From contig NZ_FUWO01000004.1 in NCBI RefSeq assembly GCF_900167405.1, positions 94,710 through 158,709 on the forward strand: a stretch of DNA of 64,000 bases. The letters run 5' to 3'. The notes below the pieces were generated by a model, which was not told the origin of the DNA, made no database searches, and saw only the letters and a program-made list of their open reading frames with translations. Below, piece by piece: positions 1 to 8,300 of this stretch. A program made the translations under genes and the position numbers. This DNA comes from Globicatella sulfidifaciens DSM 15739 (GTDB taxonomy: Bacteria > Bacillota > Bacilli > Lactobacillales > Aerococcaceae). Position 1 is the stretch's first letter. Every line of letters starts with the position of its first letter.

Positions 1-1281
1 GTTTAATAAATAAGCTTTGATAATATCGATTTCATTGACTAAACGAGGCGGTAAGATCGCTAAGCCCATCACTTCTATTAGTCCGATGTTTTCTTTCTTG
101 ATATGTTGGACGTCTTGATGTGGGTGGAAGATTCCATCCGGATGTGCTTCGTTAGTTCGATTATTACGTAAGACAATATCCAATTCAAAATTAGTATTAC
201 GACGACGAGCCACAGGCGTTACAGTGTTATGGGGTGTATCGTCTGTATAAGCAAGAACATCTACTGATTCATCAGAATAATTTCGCCAAAAGTTAAGTAA
301 TGCTTCCCCAGCAGTTGCGACTTCTTCACGATTAGCACCATTTAAACGAATAACGGACATTGGCCATTCAACTAATTCCACTTTTAAGGAAGGAAAAGCG
401 TTCAATTTAATTGTTTGATAGGCATTCGCTTTTTCCATAGGGAAGGTATAACGCCCACCTTGATAATGGTCATGGGCTAAAATTGATCCCCCTACAATTG
501 GTAAGTCAGCATTTGAACCAGCAAAATAGTGTGGTAACTGTTCAACAATCGCTAATAAATTGTCCATCGCTTTGCGGTCGATTTTCATAGGGGTATGATC
601 TTCACTTAAAAAAATACTATGTTCATTGTAATAAACATATGGCGAGTATTGCATTCCATAGTGACGATCATTCAAATTTAAGCGAACAAGACGATGTTGC
701 TGTCTGGCTGGGTGATTATTTCGCCCTTGATACCCTTCGTTTTCCATACAAAGTAAACATAAAGGATAATTAGATTGTTTAGCATTTTTTGCTAAAGCAA
801 TTTCTTTTGGATCTTTCTCAGGTTTCGAAAGGTTAATGGTAATATCTAAATTGCCATAATTTTTGTATGGTGCGTTAAATTGGATATTCTTGGCAATGTT
901 TCGAGTTTTAATATAGTCATTACTTTTAGAGAGTTCATAAAAATAATCCGTTGCATCCGCAGGATTATTTTGATATAACTCCCAAAACTTATTGTTAAGT
1001 TGTGAGGGAGACGGTGTCAATAAATCCATTACAGCTGCTTCGAATTGTTCTCGTTGATAACTGATATTTTCTATGATACCCTGCTCAATGGCATATTGAG
1101 TTAATTGATCCATTAAGGAAAGTAAGTCATTAGAATCACTTACACCTTCTTCTAATTCATTGATTTGAATGAGAGACATCAGTCGATTAGTGGTGTATAT
1201 CCGGTCTAAAGAATCAACCCAACCTTGTTCAATGGCGCTATTGACAAAAGCTCGGATGACGGATGAAATGTTAATTTGCAT
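1..1281 (-). CDS. galT: UTP-hexose-1-phosphate uridylyltransferase, class II (partial, 3' end outside window)
   Basis: GalT exchanges the uridylyl group between UDP-glucose and galactose-1-phosphate in the Leloir pathway, in the cytosol. The minus strand is open for 427 codons from an ATG at 1281 to the window edge, with AGGAGG just upstream (1286-1291). Class II (Firmicutes) features are visible: CLLCMENEGYQGR at about residue 200, HYGMQYSPY, and the catalytic-type block GGSILAHDHYQGG near residue 280. The family is usually about 490-500 residues, so roughly 65-70 C-terminal residues are missing. The other galactose genes, galK and galM, lie over 50 kb away in this window instead of next to it. 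What lies downstream of galT cannot be seen. Confidence 0.93.
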   Translation of the reverse strand, partial: MQINISSVIRAFVNSAIEQGWVDSLDRIYTTNRLMSLIQINELEEGVSDSNDLLSLMDQLTQYAIEQGIIENISYQREQFEAAVMDLLTPSPSQLNNKFWELYQNNPADATDYFYELSKSNDYIKTRNIAKNIQFNAPYKNYGNLDITINLSKPEKDPKEIALAKNAKQSNYPLCLLCMENEGYQGRNNHPARQQHRLVRLNLNDRHYGMQYSPYVYYNEHSIFLSEDHTPMKIDRKAMDNLLAIVEQLPHYFAGSNADLPIVGGSILAHDHYQGGRYTFPMEKANAYQTIKLNAFPSLKVELVEWPMSVIRLNGANREEVATAGEALLNFWRNYSDESVDVLAYTDDTPHNTVTPVARRRNTNFELDIVLRNNRTNEAHPDGIFHPHQDVQHIKKENIGLIEVMGLAILPPRLVNEIDIIKAYLLN

Positions 1282-1330
1282 ATGCAGCCTCCTAAAAATT
1301 TTTACCTACAATGTTATTATACCGTTTACC

Positions 1331-1668
1331 TTGGGAGTGGGCAAGAAGTAGAAAATTGAATGATTTTCGCTTCGTCTGTCCACCGCCGCACAGTTGGGAG
1401 TAGACCAGAAGTAGAAAATCGAATGATTTTCGCTTCGTCGGCCTACCCCCGCACAGTTGGGAGTAGACCAGAAGTAGAAAATCGAATGATTTTCGCTTCG
1501 TCGGCCTACCCCCGCACAGTTGAGTAGGCCTCAAACAAGTCGTTAAGACGCAGTTTGAGACCACTCAACCACTGCGCTTTTAATTTAATAACAATAACTT
1601 GATTGAGTTTATCACGTTTATGCCTAACCACGTTAAGACGCAGTTTGAGACCACTCAACCACTGCGCT
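1331..1668. repeat. Composite interspersed repeat, copy A (three 63-bp hairpin units plus two 38-bp units)
   Basis: Three tandem units (1331-1388 partial, 1389-1451, 1452-1514) have an exact 63-bp period. Each carries a near-palindrome centred on GAAAATC-ATTC-GATTTTC. They are followed by a sequence complementary to a second element, which then occurs twice (about 1541-1578 and 1631-1668; core GACGCAGTTTGAGACCACTC). The element fills the gap between galT and the phosphoesterase, in the orientation opposite to copies B and E. The 63-bp period is 21 codons, so an artefactual minus-strand reading frame of 21-residue repeats crosses it; it is not a gene. The rest of the 1282-1772 gap shows nothing else I recognise. 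Confidence 0.85.
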
Positions 1669-1772
1669 TTGAATTAAATGGATATGCCTGAACAGAATTT
1701 CAAAGTTTTTGTCCAGCCTCTTTGAAAGTCGAATTGTGAGCGTTCAGCAAATTTCGAAAATGTCTCTGTTGA

Positions 1773-3095
1773 TTACCAATGTATATTACGTATTTTGGTG
1801 TAGTCCGTTTGATTATCGAGAATCATTTTAAGATAGTCTTTGAAAAAACTTGCTGCATTATCATCGATAAGCTGTTGAATTTTTTCGATGTTTGGAATGT
1901 CTTGTAAATCCAAAGTATTGATTGGTTTTCCTGCAAAAAAAGCTAAATTAAGTGCTGCGACATATTGTGCCACTTCTTCTAATAGTGGATCATTTTTTTG
2001 ATACCAACCGCCTTCAATCATTTCGCCATAGGCCATTTTGTGACTACTATCGTCGAATAAATGTTTCATGTAGTTTGAATAATCTCGTAATTGCGGGTTG
2101 ATAATGGAGTTGGTAATAGCATAATCAGTCATCGCTAAGGGTTCTGCTTTGTAAGTAATCGCATTATTTGTAAAGGTTATTTTCCCGATGTAGGATGGAT
2201 ATGAAGCAAATGCCCCCGTTACAATATCGGTCAGTAGTTCGTGATTAGCGGACTCTATCGTCGCATAATGTTGAGTATGAATATGCCCACTTAAGGTAAA
2301 GGGAGTACCATATTTAAATAAGATATCACGTAATTCATCGGCATTGTCTAAAGTATACTTACTGTCTAAAGCTTGATAATGTGTAATGGTATTATGATGA
2401 ATCACGGGAATGATGCGCTTGTTTTTGTTTTGTGCTAGTTGAAAAATATTATCAATCCATTGGAGAGTCGTTTGGCTAAGTAAGCCATTGATTTTAGGAG
2501 CGCCAACCCCTTCAACATCACTATATAGATTACTATCAAGCATCAGTAGCCAGTAGTTATGGTTAAGAGCGGCTACATAGCTTAGGCTATCTGAATCGCG
2601 GTTAATAGCTTCTTGATAGCCAAACTCATCAAATATCGTTGCAAATTCGTGATCCAAGACTTGCCTTGTTTTGATAAAGGATTCTCCTTTAAATTCACGG
2701 GCCCAACCACTTGCGATATCGTGATTGCCAGGAATGACAAACACGTCGGTACCTAATGCTTCTATATTTCTAAAATATTCGGCTAGGTCGAGCATGCTTT
2801 GGTATTCCCCATTTAAGGTGAGATCACCTGAAATGATAAGAACATCTGGTTTTTCTTGAGTAATTTCTTGGGTTAGAGCTTGCATACGTTCAGCACCATA
2901 ATCAAAGTCTTTTCCGGCACCCGTTTTTTTTATATGTTGATAAGCTTCACCGTCCTTATCATGCAGACTCTCAGACAAGTAGTGTAAGTCCGTAATGACC
3001 CAAGCAACTAGCTCGTTGTTGGTGGCATCAATGGTTACTGGAATGAATAATAGTATGGACCAGGCCCAACAAAGCCAGTATATAATGTTTTTCAT
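1773..3095 (-). CDS. Secreted calcineurin-like metallophosphoesterase
   Basis: A predicted exported phosphohydrolase of the calcineurin-like metallophosphoesterase superfamily. The five metal-binding blocks occur in order: TDLHYL (D-x-H) near residue 35, SGDLTLNGEY near 90, PGNHD near 125, IHHNT near 230 and SGHIHTQHY near 270. A hydrophobic N-terminus (residues 3-22) looks like a signal peptide or anchor, placing the enzyme outside the membrane. I use the ATG at 3095 because GAGGAG lies 6 nt upstream; a start ten codons earlier has no ribosome binding site. It is 440 residues. The substrate is unknown; nucleotide, phospholipid or cell-wall phosphoester are all possible. It follows the bioY terminator, so it probably has its own promoter. 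Confidence 0.8.
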   Translation of the reverse strand: MKNIIYWLCWAWSILLFIPVTIDATNNELVAWVITDLHYLSESLHDKDGEAYQHIKKTGAGKDFDYGAERMQALTQEITQEKPDVLIISGDLTLNGEYQSMLDLAEYFRNIEALGTDVFVIPGNHDIASGWAREFKGESFIKTRQVLDHEFATIFDEFGYQEAINRDSDSLSYVAALNHNYWLLMLDSNLYSDVEGVGAPKINGLLSQTTLQWIDNIFQLAQNKNKRIIPVIHHNTITHYQALDSKYTLDNADELRDILFKYGTPFTLSGHIHTQHYATIESANHELLTDIVTGAFASYPSYIGKITFTNNAITYKAEPLAMTDYAITNSIINPQLRDYSNYMKHLFDDSSHKMAYGEMIEGGWYQKNDPLLEEVAQYVAALNLAFFAGKPINTLDLQDIPNIEKIQQLIDDNAASFFKDYLKMILDNQTDYTKIRNIHW

Positions 3096-3136
3096 ACAAT
3101 TCTCCTCATAGTGAATTATTTTCAATTATTGTATCA

Positions 3137-3172
3137 TAAAAAAACCTTCGCCATCGTATGATGAAGAAGGTT
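3137..3172 (-). terminator. Rho-independent terminator after bioY
   Basis: On the minus strand AACCTTC (3172-3166) pairs with GAAGGTT (3149-3143), with an inner CATC/GATG stem, followed by a run of T. It lies just past the bioY stop codon and closes the birA-bioY operon. Confidence 0.8.
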
Positions 3173-3201
3173 CGATTTGAATGCTAATAAAAATGGCCGG
3201 A

Positions 3202-3753
3202 TTATAGTGGTCTATAATTTAATCTCACAATTTTAGTTAATCTGACAGCGACTAAACTAGCGAAGATTAATTTAATTGAATCACCGATTAAAAATGGTGT
3301 CATACCGATTTGCATAATTTGAGCAACAGATTTAGATAAATTAAGAACTAGATTGAGGATGAAGCCTAGGTAAGGTACTCCAATCGCATATATCACAATC
3401 GTTGCTACAATGCCTGCGATGATGAATTGTTTTAATGAACTGTTTGATTTACGTGATAACAATGAAGTGACATGCGAAGCCGGAATAAAGCTGACAATAA
3501 AGCCAAATGATGGTGATAAAAAGCTATTAATCCCACCAGAAAAACCACTAAAAACGGGCAACCCAACTAATCCTAAAATCGTATAAAATGTGGTGACAAT
3601 TAAAGCTTCTTGGGGTTTTAAAAGCATACCGATTAATAATACGGCGAATGTTTGTAAAGTGATGGCTACTGGCCACATTGGAATTGAAATTTGGGAACAA
3701 ATAATTAATAGAGCTAACATAACAGCCATTAAAGTAATATCTCTTGTTTTCAT
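3202..3753 (-). CDS. bioY: BioY biotin ECF transporter substrate-binding subunit
   Basis: BioY is the membrane S-component that binds biotin and works with the shared ECF energy-coupling module (ATPases and T subunit, not in this window). The 183-residue product has about six hydrophobic segments and the typical BioY order: an N-terminal ALLIICSQISIPMWPVAITLQT block, a glycine-rich GGINSFLSPSFGF loop and a C-terminal FLIGDSIKLIFA segment. The ATG at 3753 has AAGGAGT upstream. It sits 17 bp after birA on the same strand, so BirA could repress its own operon when biotin is plentiful. That is the family's usual role; I did not find a convincing operator. Confidence 0.93.
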   Translation of the reverse strand: MKTRDITLMAVMLALLIICSQISIPMWPVAITLQTFAVLLIGMLLKPQEALIVTTFYTILGLVGLPVFSGFSGGINSFLSPSFGFIVSFIPASHVTSLLSRKSNSSLKQFIIAGIVATIVIYAIGVPYLGFILNLVLNLSKSVAQIMQIGMTPFLIGDSIKLIFASLVAVRLTKIVRLNYRPL

Positions 3754-3770
3754 AAAAATAACTCCTTTTT

Positions 3771-4766
3771 TTACTTACTAAATTGTGTACTAGAAAAATG
3801 AATTTCAGATCCGAATAAAGCTTCTATGTTGCGATTATCATGTTCGACTAATAGATGGCCATCCTTATCGATTCCCCGAATAATCGCGCTTTGTGTTTGA
3901 CCATTTTGTAGGTAAGATACCTTCTGATTCAGTCCCAACAAACGTTCTTGATAATAGTCAAGATGTTCCCGTTTATCTATGTTTTGTTCATATTCACAAA
4001 AGTACTCAATAAACAGAGCTAACATCTGATTATAATTAAAATTTGGTGGGATAGCATCACCGAAAATTGTTCCGGCAACTTGTTTGATTTCTTCAGATTC
4101 CTGTTCGAAGTTGCCGGCTAAATTTAATCCAATTCCTATAATAATGGAACTTACTTGATGTGACTCTATATCAATCATCGACTCACATAGAATCCCTGCT
4201 ACTTTTTTATTTTGATAAAATAAGTCATTGACCCATTTGATTTCAAGAGGACTAGCAGTATAATGACTGATTGCTTTGGTCATGGCAGCAGCAGCAAGTG
4301 TGGTATACAAAGTAATATCATTTAAAGAATCTACTTTGGGGGTAAAAACTAAGGATAGATATAGACCATGATCTAAAGATGAAACAAAACTACGCCCATG
4401 TCGCCCGCGCCCCTTTGTCTGTTCTGTGGCAATAAATAATCCAGGTACCGTGGGAGATTGAGTGGCATGAATTTTAGCTAAGTCATTAGTTGAATTCACC
4501 TTTTCTTCAATTGTAATGGCTAACTCGGGCCAAATCGTCGCCAAACGTTGCTTTAGCTGAGTTAATTCTAAGTGATTGACACTATCAACGAGAACGTATC
4601 CTTTTCGGCCTTGCTGATTAATTTGATAGCCTTCAGAGCGTAATTGTTCAATGGCTTTCCATATTGCATTTCGAGAACATGCTAGATGATCAGCCATAAA
4701 CTGCCCAGAGATAGGTTCAGGTGCGGCCTCCATTAGAAAATCTAACACTTTTTGTCGTGTTGACAT
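3771..4766 (-). CDS. birA: Bifunctional biotin-protein ligase / biotin operon repressor
   Basis: BirA makes biotinyl-5'-AMP and attaches biotin to carrier proteins such as the acetyl-CoA carboxylase subunit; group II enzymes also repress biotin genes. A winged helix occupies residues 1-60 (recognition region SRNAIWKAIEQLRSEGYQI). The ligase domain follows with the biotinoyl-AMP loop GRGRHGR at 119-125, KWVNDLF and KVAGILCE. The length of 331 residues is normal for the bifunctional class. The ATG at 4766 has AAGGAGTG upstream. It is first in an operon with bioY, which supports the regulatory role. Confidence 0.95.
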   Translation of the reverse strand: MSTRQKVLDFLMEAAPEPISGQFMADHLACSRNAIWKAIEQLRSEGYQINQQGRKGYVLVDSVNHLELTQLKQRLATIWPELAITIEEKVNSTNDLAKIHATQSPTVPGLFIATEQTKGRGRHGRSFVSSLDHGLYLSLVFTPKVDSLNDITLYTTLAAAAMTKAISHYTASPLEIKWVNDLFYQNKKVAGILCESMIDIESHQVSSIIIGIGLNLAGNFEQESEEIKQVAGTIFGDAIPPNFNYNQMLALFIEYFCEYEQNIDKREHLDYYQERLLGLNQKVSYLQNGQTQSAIIRGIDKDGHLLVEHDNRNIEALFGSEIHFSSTQFSK

Positions 4767-4799
4767 TGAGGTTCACTCCTTTTTTATCTTAATAACGAT

Positions 4800-4828
4800 A
4801 GAATAATCGAAAACATTTTTTGTGTCAA
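4800..4828 (-). promoter_or_regulatory. Sigma-A promoter of birA-bioY
   Basis: On the minus strand a perfect -35 TTGACA (4828-4823) is followed by a 17-nt spacer and TATTCT as -10 (4805-4800), about 35 nt ahead of the birA start. No clear BirA inverted repeat was identified over it. Confidence 0.75.
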
Positions 4829-5009
4829 CCCAATAAACGTAACAGGTGACATAAAAACATTAAAAAAACACGCTTGGGTAAGCAGGATTACTTCGATAGA
4901 CAATAAAGCTTGTCATTGTTTAAATAGCGGTATCGATTAAATAATCCGTTATCAAGCGCATAAGATTTAAGTTTTCTTAAGTATTGAAGTGTAACTTTTT
5001 TATAAGAGA

Positions 5010-6110
5010 TTAAGCGAGTGAAGGTTGACAGCTGATGAGGTCTTTAGTGACATTGTTTATTACACGGCAGCCCTCTTCAGTGACAATGACCAAGTCTTCT
5101 ATCCTAACACCTAATTCACCGGGAAGATAGATACCAGGCTCTATTGAGAAAACATTGCCTACTTCAACGATATCTTGATTAAAAGCCCCCACATCACCCG
5201 GTTCGTGGACTTCGATTCCGATACTATGGCCAGTTCGATGGGTAAAGTATTGACCATAACCTGCCTCTTCAATGACTTTACGGGCCGCTTGGTCAATAGA
5301 GGCGAAAGTGACACCGGGTCTAACTTGGTTGATGGCCGCTAGGTTGGCTTTTTTAACTAGTTCATAAATTTCACGAGCTTTTTTACTTGGTTCGCCATAA
5401 AAAACAGTACGAGTCATATCACTAGCATAGCCTTGATAAAAGCTTCCAATATCAATCACGACACTATCGCCAATTTTAGGCTGGTCATTATTCGTGGTGT
5501 GATGAGGATCAGCGCCATTGGGGCCATAGGCAATAATAGGTTCAAATGAAAAACCATCACAATTAAGTTCCTGGTATTTTTGTTTTAATAAAGCAACCAT
5601 TTCAGTCTCGGGTAATCCTTTTGCCACCAATTGAATGAGATATTCCATTGCGTGATCGTTCAAACGAGAAGCTTCAGCCATCATTTCTTGCTCCTCATTC
5701 GATTTAATAGAACGTAGCCGATCACTTAATGGACTCCCATTCTTAAATTGAGCGTGAGGCATTTGTTCCATTAAGCTTAATAAGAAATGACTCGGCCAAT
5801 CTTTATCGACACCAATTTTGCCATTGTTATTTAAATGTTTGACCATTTCTTCAAAAATGTTTTCGCCATCACGGTACCAAATGATATTACAATCGATAGC
5901 AAGAGAGGATGGCTCTGGAAATAGTCGGTTGAGGTAAAGGGTGATATGCCCTTTTTCATTGAGGTGTAGAATAAATAAACGCTCACCGGGATCATAGTTT
6001 TGATAGGTGGTTAAGTAGGCTATTGTCGTTGGATTGCTAATTATTAAATCAGTGTAATGATTTTCCTTTATCGCTTTATTCAAGCTCTCAATGCGTGTAT
6101 AATGAAGCAT
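5010..6110 (-). CDS. pepQ: M24 family Xaa-Pro peptidase (proline dipeptidase)
   Basis: A cytosolic metallopeptidase that cleaves Xaa-Pro bonds, useful after oligopeptide uptake (oppABCDF is in the same window). An N-terminal creatinase-like domain (about 1-125) precedes the pita-bread catalytic domain with all ligands: D in VIDIGSFYQGYASDMTRT, H in HRTGHSIGIEVHEPGDV, and the two glutamates in FSIEPGIYLPG and VRIEDLVIV. The ATG at 6110 follows AAGGAGG by 8 nt; a longer frame starting 20 codons earlier lacks a ribosome binding site and would add an unlikely hydrophobic stretch. It is 366 residues. PepQ is the likeliest name; an aminopeptidase P-type specificity cannot be excluded. The 240 bp between it and birA contain no other gene. 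Confidence 0.88.
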   Translation of the reverse strand: MLHYTRIESLNKAIKENHYTDLIISNPTTIAYLTTYQNYDPGERLFILHLNEKGHITLYLNRLFPEPSSLAIDCNIIWYRDGENIFEEMVKHLNNNGKIGVDKDWPSHFLLSLMEQMPHAQFKNGSPLSDRLRSIKSNEEQEMMAEASRLNDHAMEYLIQLVAKGLPETEMVALLKQKYQELNCDGFSFEPIIAYGPNGADPHHTTNNDQPKIGDSVVIDIGSFYQGYASDMTRTVFYGEPSKKAREIYELVKKANLAAINQVRPGVTFASIDQAARKVIEEAGYGQYFTHRTGHSIGIEVHEPGDVGAFNQDIVEVGNVFSIEPGIYLPGELGVRIEDLVIVTEEGCRVINNVTKDLISCQPSLA

Positions 6111-6282
6111 AGGGGAAACCTCCTTTTTTATTATAGAGATTATTATAATACAAAAAAGGGGAACATTCATTGTTTTAACAGTCGAAGGGTCTTAAAACTA
6201 AAAGATTTGAGACTAGAGACGGATAACATCATCTCGTTTTTATTGATATACTTACGTTAACACTGAATATAAGGGGTACAGC

Positions 6283-6888
6283 ATGTCATTAATTTCACTT
6301 AAAAAAAAGCGCTCATTAATTCGATATACGACCATTATGGGCATTATTTTTACCGTTATCGCCTCCTTTTTTATTGCACAGTCTTCTTTTTTTAAACCAG
6401 GCGGCGGATTTAATGAATTATTAGAAAAGTTAGGGATTATTGGACCTATCGTGTTTATCTTCCTACAAATTACGCAAACCATTTATCCGATCATTCCGAT
6501 GGGGTTAACGAATGTCATCGGGAACTTAGTTTTCGGAACCTGGTTAGGTTTTTTATGTAATGTTACCGGAATGTTGATAGGATCTAGCATCAATTTTTAT
6601 CTTGGGAGACGTTTTGGTGAATCGGTAGTTAAAGCCTTTATTTCTGATGAACAATATGAAAAATATATCAGCAAAATAGGCGATAGCAAAGCTTTCGAGC
6701 GGTTGATAATTATTGGGTTTATTTTACCAGTTTTTCCTGATGATATATTCTGTATGATTTCAGGAATGTCGAAATTAACTTTTAAACGATTTTTCATACT
6801 GGTATTATTATGTCGACCTATTTCATTATTTGTATTTACTTATGCCTGGGCTGAGATTATTCGCTTTGCAAGCACATTATGGGGTTAG
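6283..6888 (+). CDS. TVP38/TMEM64 (DedA/VTT-type) membrane protein
   Basis: A 201-residue integral membrane protein with four or five hydrophobic segments. The family signature is visible: a glycine-rich [13 protein letters not shown] segment, YLGRRFGES, then the P-x-x-PDD motif ([14 protein letters not shown]). These VTT-domain proteins are linked to lipid scrambling or transport and membrane homeostasis, but the substrate here is unknown. The ATG follows AAGGGG. The yidD gene starts 13 bp after its stop, so the two are probably co-transcribed. Confidence 0.85.
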   Translation: MSLISLKKKRSLIRYTTIMGIIFTVIASFFIAQSSFFKPGGGFNELLEKLGIIGPIVFIFLQITQTIYPIIPMGLTNVIGNLVFGTWLGFLCNVTGMLIGSSINFYLGRRFGESVVKAFISDEQYEKYISKIGDSKAFERLIIIGFILPVFPDDIFCMISGMSKLTFKRFFILVLLCRPISLFVFTYAWAEIIRFASTLWG

Positions 6889-6901
6889 GAGTCGATTATC
6901 A

Positions 6902-7177
6902 TTGAAACAAATCATTATTAAATTAGTACAATTCTATCAAACTTACCTTTCACCTATGAAGCCACCTTCTTGTCGGTATTATCCCACTTGCTCTAGTTAT
7001 ATGTTACAAGCGGTAGAAAAACATGGTGCTTTCAAAGGGTTTATAATGGGGATTGCTCGAATTTTAAGGTGCCATCCGTTTGTCAAAGGCGGTAGGGATG
7101 AAGTACCGGAGCATTTTTCTTTACGTCGCAATCCTTCGCATCATCATCATGAACCTGAGGGATTAAGTAAGAAATAG
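6902..7177 (+). CDS. yidD: Membrane protein insertion efficiency factor YidD
   Basis: YidD is a small amphipathic protein at the inner face of the membrane that assists YidC-dependent insertion. The conserved core is visible: [29 protein letters not shown] with its paired cysteines, and the arginine- and cysteine-containing block [16 protein letters not shown]. The histidine-rich tail is typical of Lactobacillales versions. I place the start at a TTG (6902) because TTAGGAG lies about 10 nt upstream; a frame opening at 6830 would overlap the preceding gene heavily and has no ribosome site. It is 91 residues, near the family norm. yidC is not in the window. Confidence 0.9.
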   Translation: MKQIIIKLVQFYQTYLSPMKPPSCRYYPTCSSYMLQAVEKHGAFKGFIMGIARILRCHPFVKGGRDEVPEHFSLRRNPSHHHHEPEGLSKK

Positions 7178-7299
7178 ACTAGAGATAGATCGTCTCTGCG
7201 GCTGAAAATGGCAGGATAGTTGGCATATCAACTAGTTTAAGAAAATGGCATTTATCTATGTGTCATATGCTAATAATATAAGACGGGACAGAATGGAAG

Positions 7300-7380
7300 T
7301 GAATCTACCAAAATGTTTAGATGTTGGTCTAAACTTGGGAGGATGCTCAAAATAATACTGACCGGTCTTTTTTTTTTTTT
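7300..7380 (+). other. Structured leader or terminator-like region upstream of cdaA
   Basis: Between yidD and cdaA a hairpin (GTTTAGA/TCTAAAC flanked by CCAA/TTGG, about 7306-7337) is followed by the palindrome GACCGGTC (7360-7367) and a run of 13 T. The TTGGTC upstream could pair with GACCGG to form a weak terminator stem. It may end transcription from the yidD side. I see no ydaO-type c-di-AMP riboswitch here. Confidence 0.35.
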
Positions 7381-7409
7381 ACACAAATTTTCCACAAAGA
7401 AATGATTTG

Positions 7410-7418
7410 TGATATAAT
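7410..7418 (+). promoter_or_regulatory. Extended -10 promoter of cdaA-cdaR-glmM
   Basis: TGATATAAT matches an extended -10 (TGnTATAAT), 22 nt before the cdaA start. No good -35 is seen, as is common for extended -10 promoters. Confidence 0.6.
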
Positions 7419-7439
7419 TAAACGAGAATTAAGGGGGCG

Positions 7440-8300
7440 GTGACGCGATTGGTAGATTGGATAGTACGTTATATGGGAAATCAAACATTGGCTAAGATTT
7501 TAGATATTGTCATTGTCTGGTTTCTAATATACCAAGTTCTCTTATGGGCGCGAGGAACTCGCATGATGAATTTATTAAAAGGAATAGCCATCGTTTTTAT
7601 TGCGAAAGCATTCAGTTCATTGATGGGGTTGCAGACCATAGACTGGTTATTAAATCAAGTAATTTCATGGGGAGTAGTAGCCTTGATTATTTTATTCCAA
7701 CCTGAAATTAGAAAAGCGTTGGAAAGCTTAGGGAAAAACTTATTCCGTAATCGTAAAAGTATGCAAAATCCTAGTGATAAGTTAATCACAGATTTAGAAA
7801 AATCAGTGCAATATATGTCAAAACGTAAAATCGGGGCGTTAATATCGATTGAAGCAGAAGATAGTTTGGAAGAGTATATTAATACCGGAATTGAAATGGA
7901 TTCCTATGTAAGTAATCAATTGCTGATTAATATTTTTATTCCAAATACCCCTTTACATGATGGGGCGGTAATCATATCTGATTATCGAGTGGCATCAGCT
8001 TCAAGTTATTTACCTCTCTCAGAGAGTACATTAATACCCAAAGAATTAGGGACGCGGCATCGTGCAGCGATAGGATTAGGGGAAGTGACCGATGCGTTGA
8101 CTTTAATTGTGTCAGAAGAAACAGGGTCTATTTCATTGGTCAAACGAGACCATCTCCATCGAGATGTGTCGAATGAGGAACTGCATCAATTATTAACCCA
8201 ATATTTAACTGTTGATGACGAAGATGATGAAGAAAAATCTTTACCTATGTTAATCAAAGAGTTCTTTCTGAATGGTTTTTCTCAAAGAGGTGATCAATAA
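7440..8300 (+). CDS. cdaA: Diadenylate cyclase CdaA
   Basis: CdaA makes cyclic di-AMP from two ATP at the membrane; the messenger controls potassium and osmolyte balance and cell-wall state. Three N-terminal membrane segments (about residues 16-95) precede the DAC domain with the DGA motif at 174-176 and RHR at 206-208. Length (286) fits the family. The frame opens with GTG at 7440, but that overlaps the AAGGGGG ribosome site closely; a TTG at 7449 is the main alternative start. It overlaps cdaR by one base (TAATG) and heads the conserved cdaA-cdaR-glmM operon. A likely c-di-AMP receptor, CbpA, is encoded at 51.2-51.8 kb. Confidence 0.96.
   Translation: MTRLVDWIVRYMGNQTLAKILDIVIVWFLIYQVLLWARGTRMMNLLKGIAIVFIAKAFSSLMGLQTIDWLLNQVISWGVVALIILFQPEIRKALESLGKNLFRNRKSMQNPSDKLITDLEKSVQYMSKRKIGALISIEAEDSLEEYINTGIEMDSYVSNQLLINIFIPNTPLHDGAVIISDYRVASASSYLPLSESTLIPKELGTRHRAAIGLGEVTDALTLIVSEETGSISLVKRDHLHRDVSNEELHQLLTQYLTVDDEDDEEKSLPMLIKEFFLNGFSQRGDQ

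Noticed and set aside
1331..1514. Possible CRISPR array (regular repeats)
   Set aside because: Units abut with no unique spacers, they are internally palindromic over their whole length, and no cas genes are present.
1292..1564. 90-codon minus-strand frame with three 21-residue repeats (LCGGRPTKRKSF...)
   Set aside because: It is an artefact of the 63-bp repeat period; similar frames appear in other repeat copies, and there is no ribosome site.
4840..5009. Possible small gene or regulatory RNA between pepQ and birA
   Set aside because: No open frame with a ribosome site and no strong fold was found.
7178..7439. ydaO/kimA-type c-di-AMP riboswitch upstream of cdaA
   Set aside because: The conserved riboswitch blocks were not seen; only simple hairpins are present.
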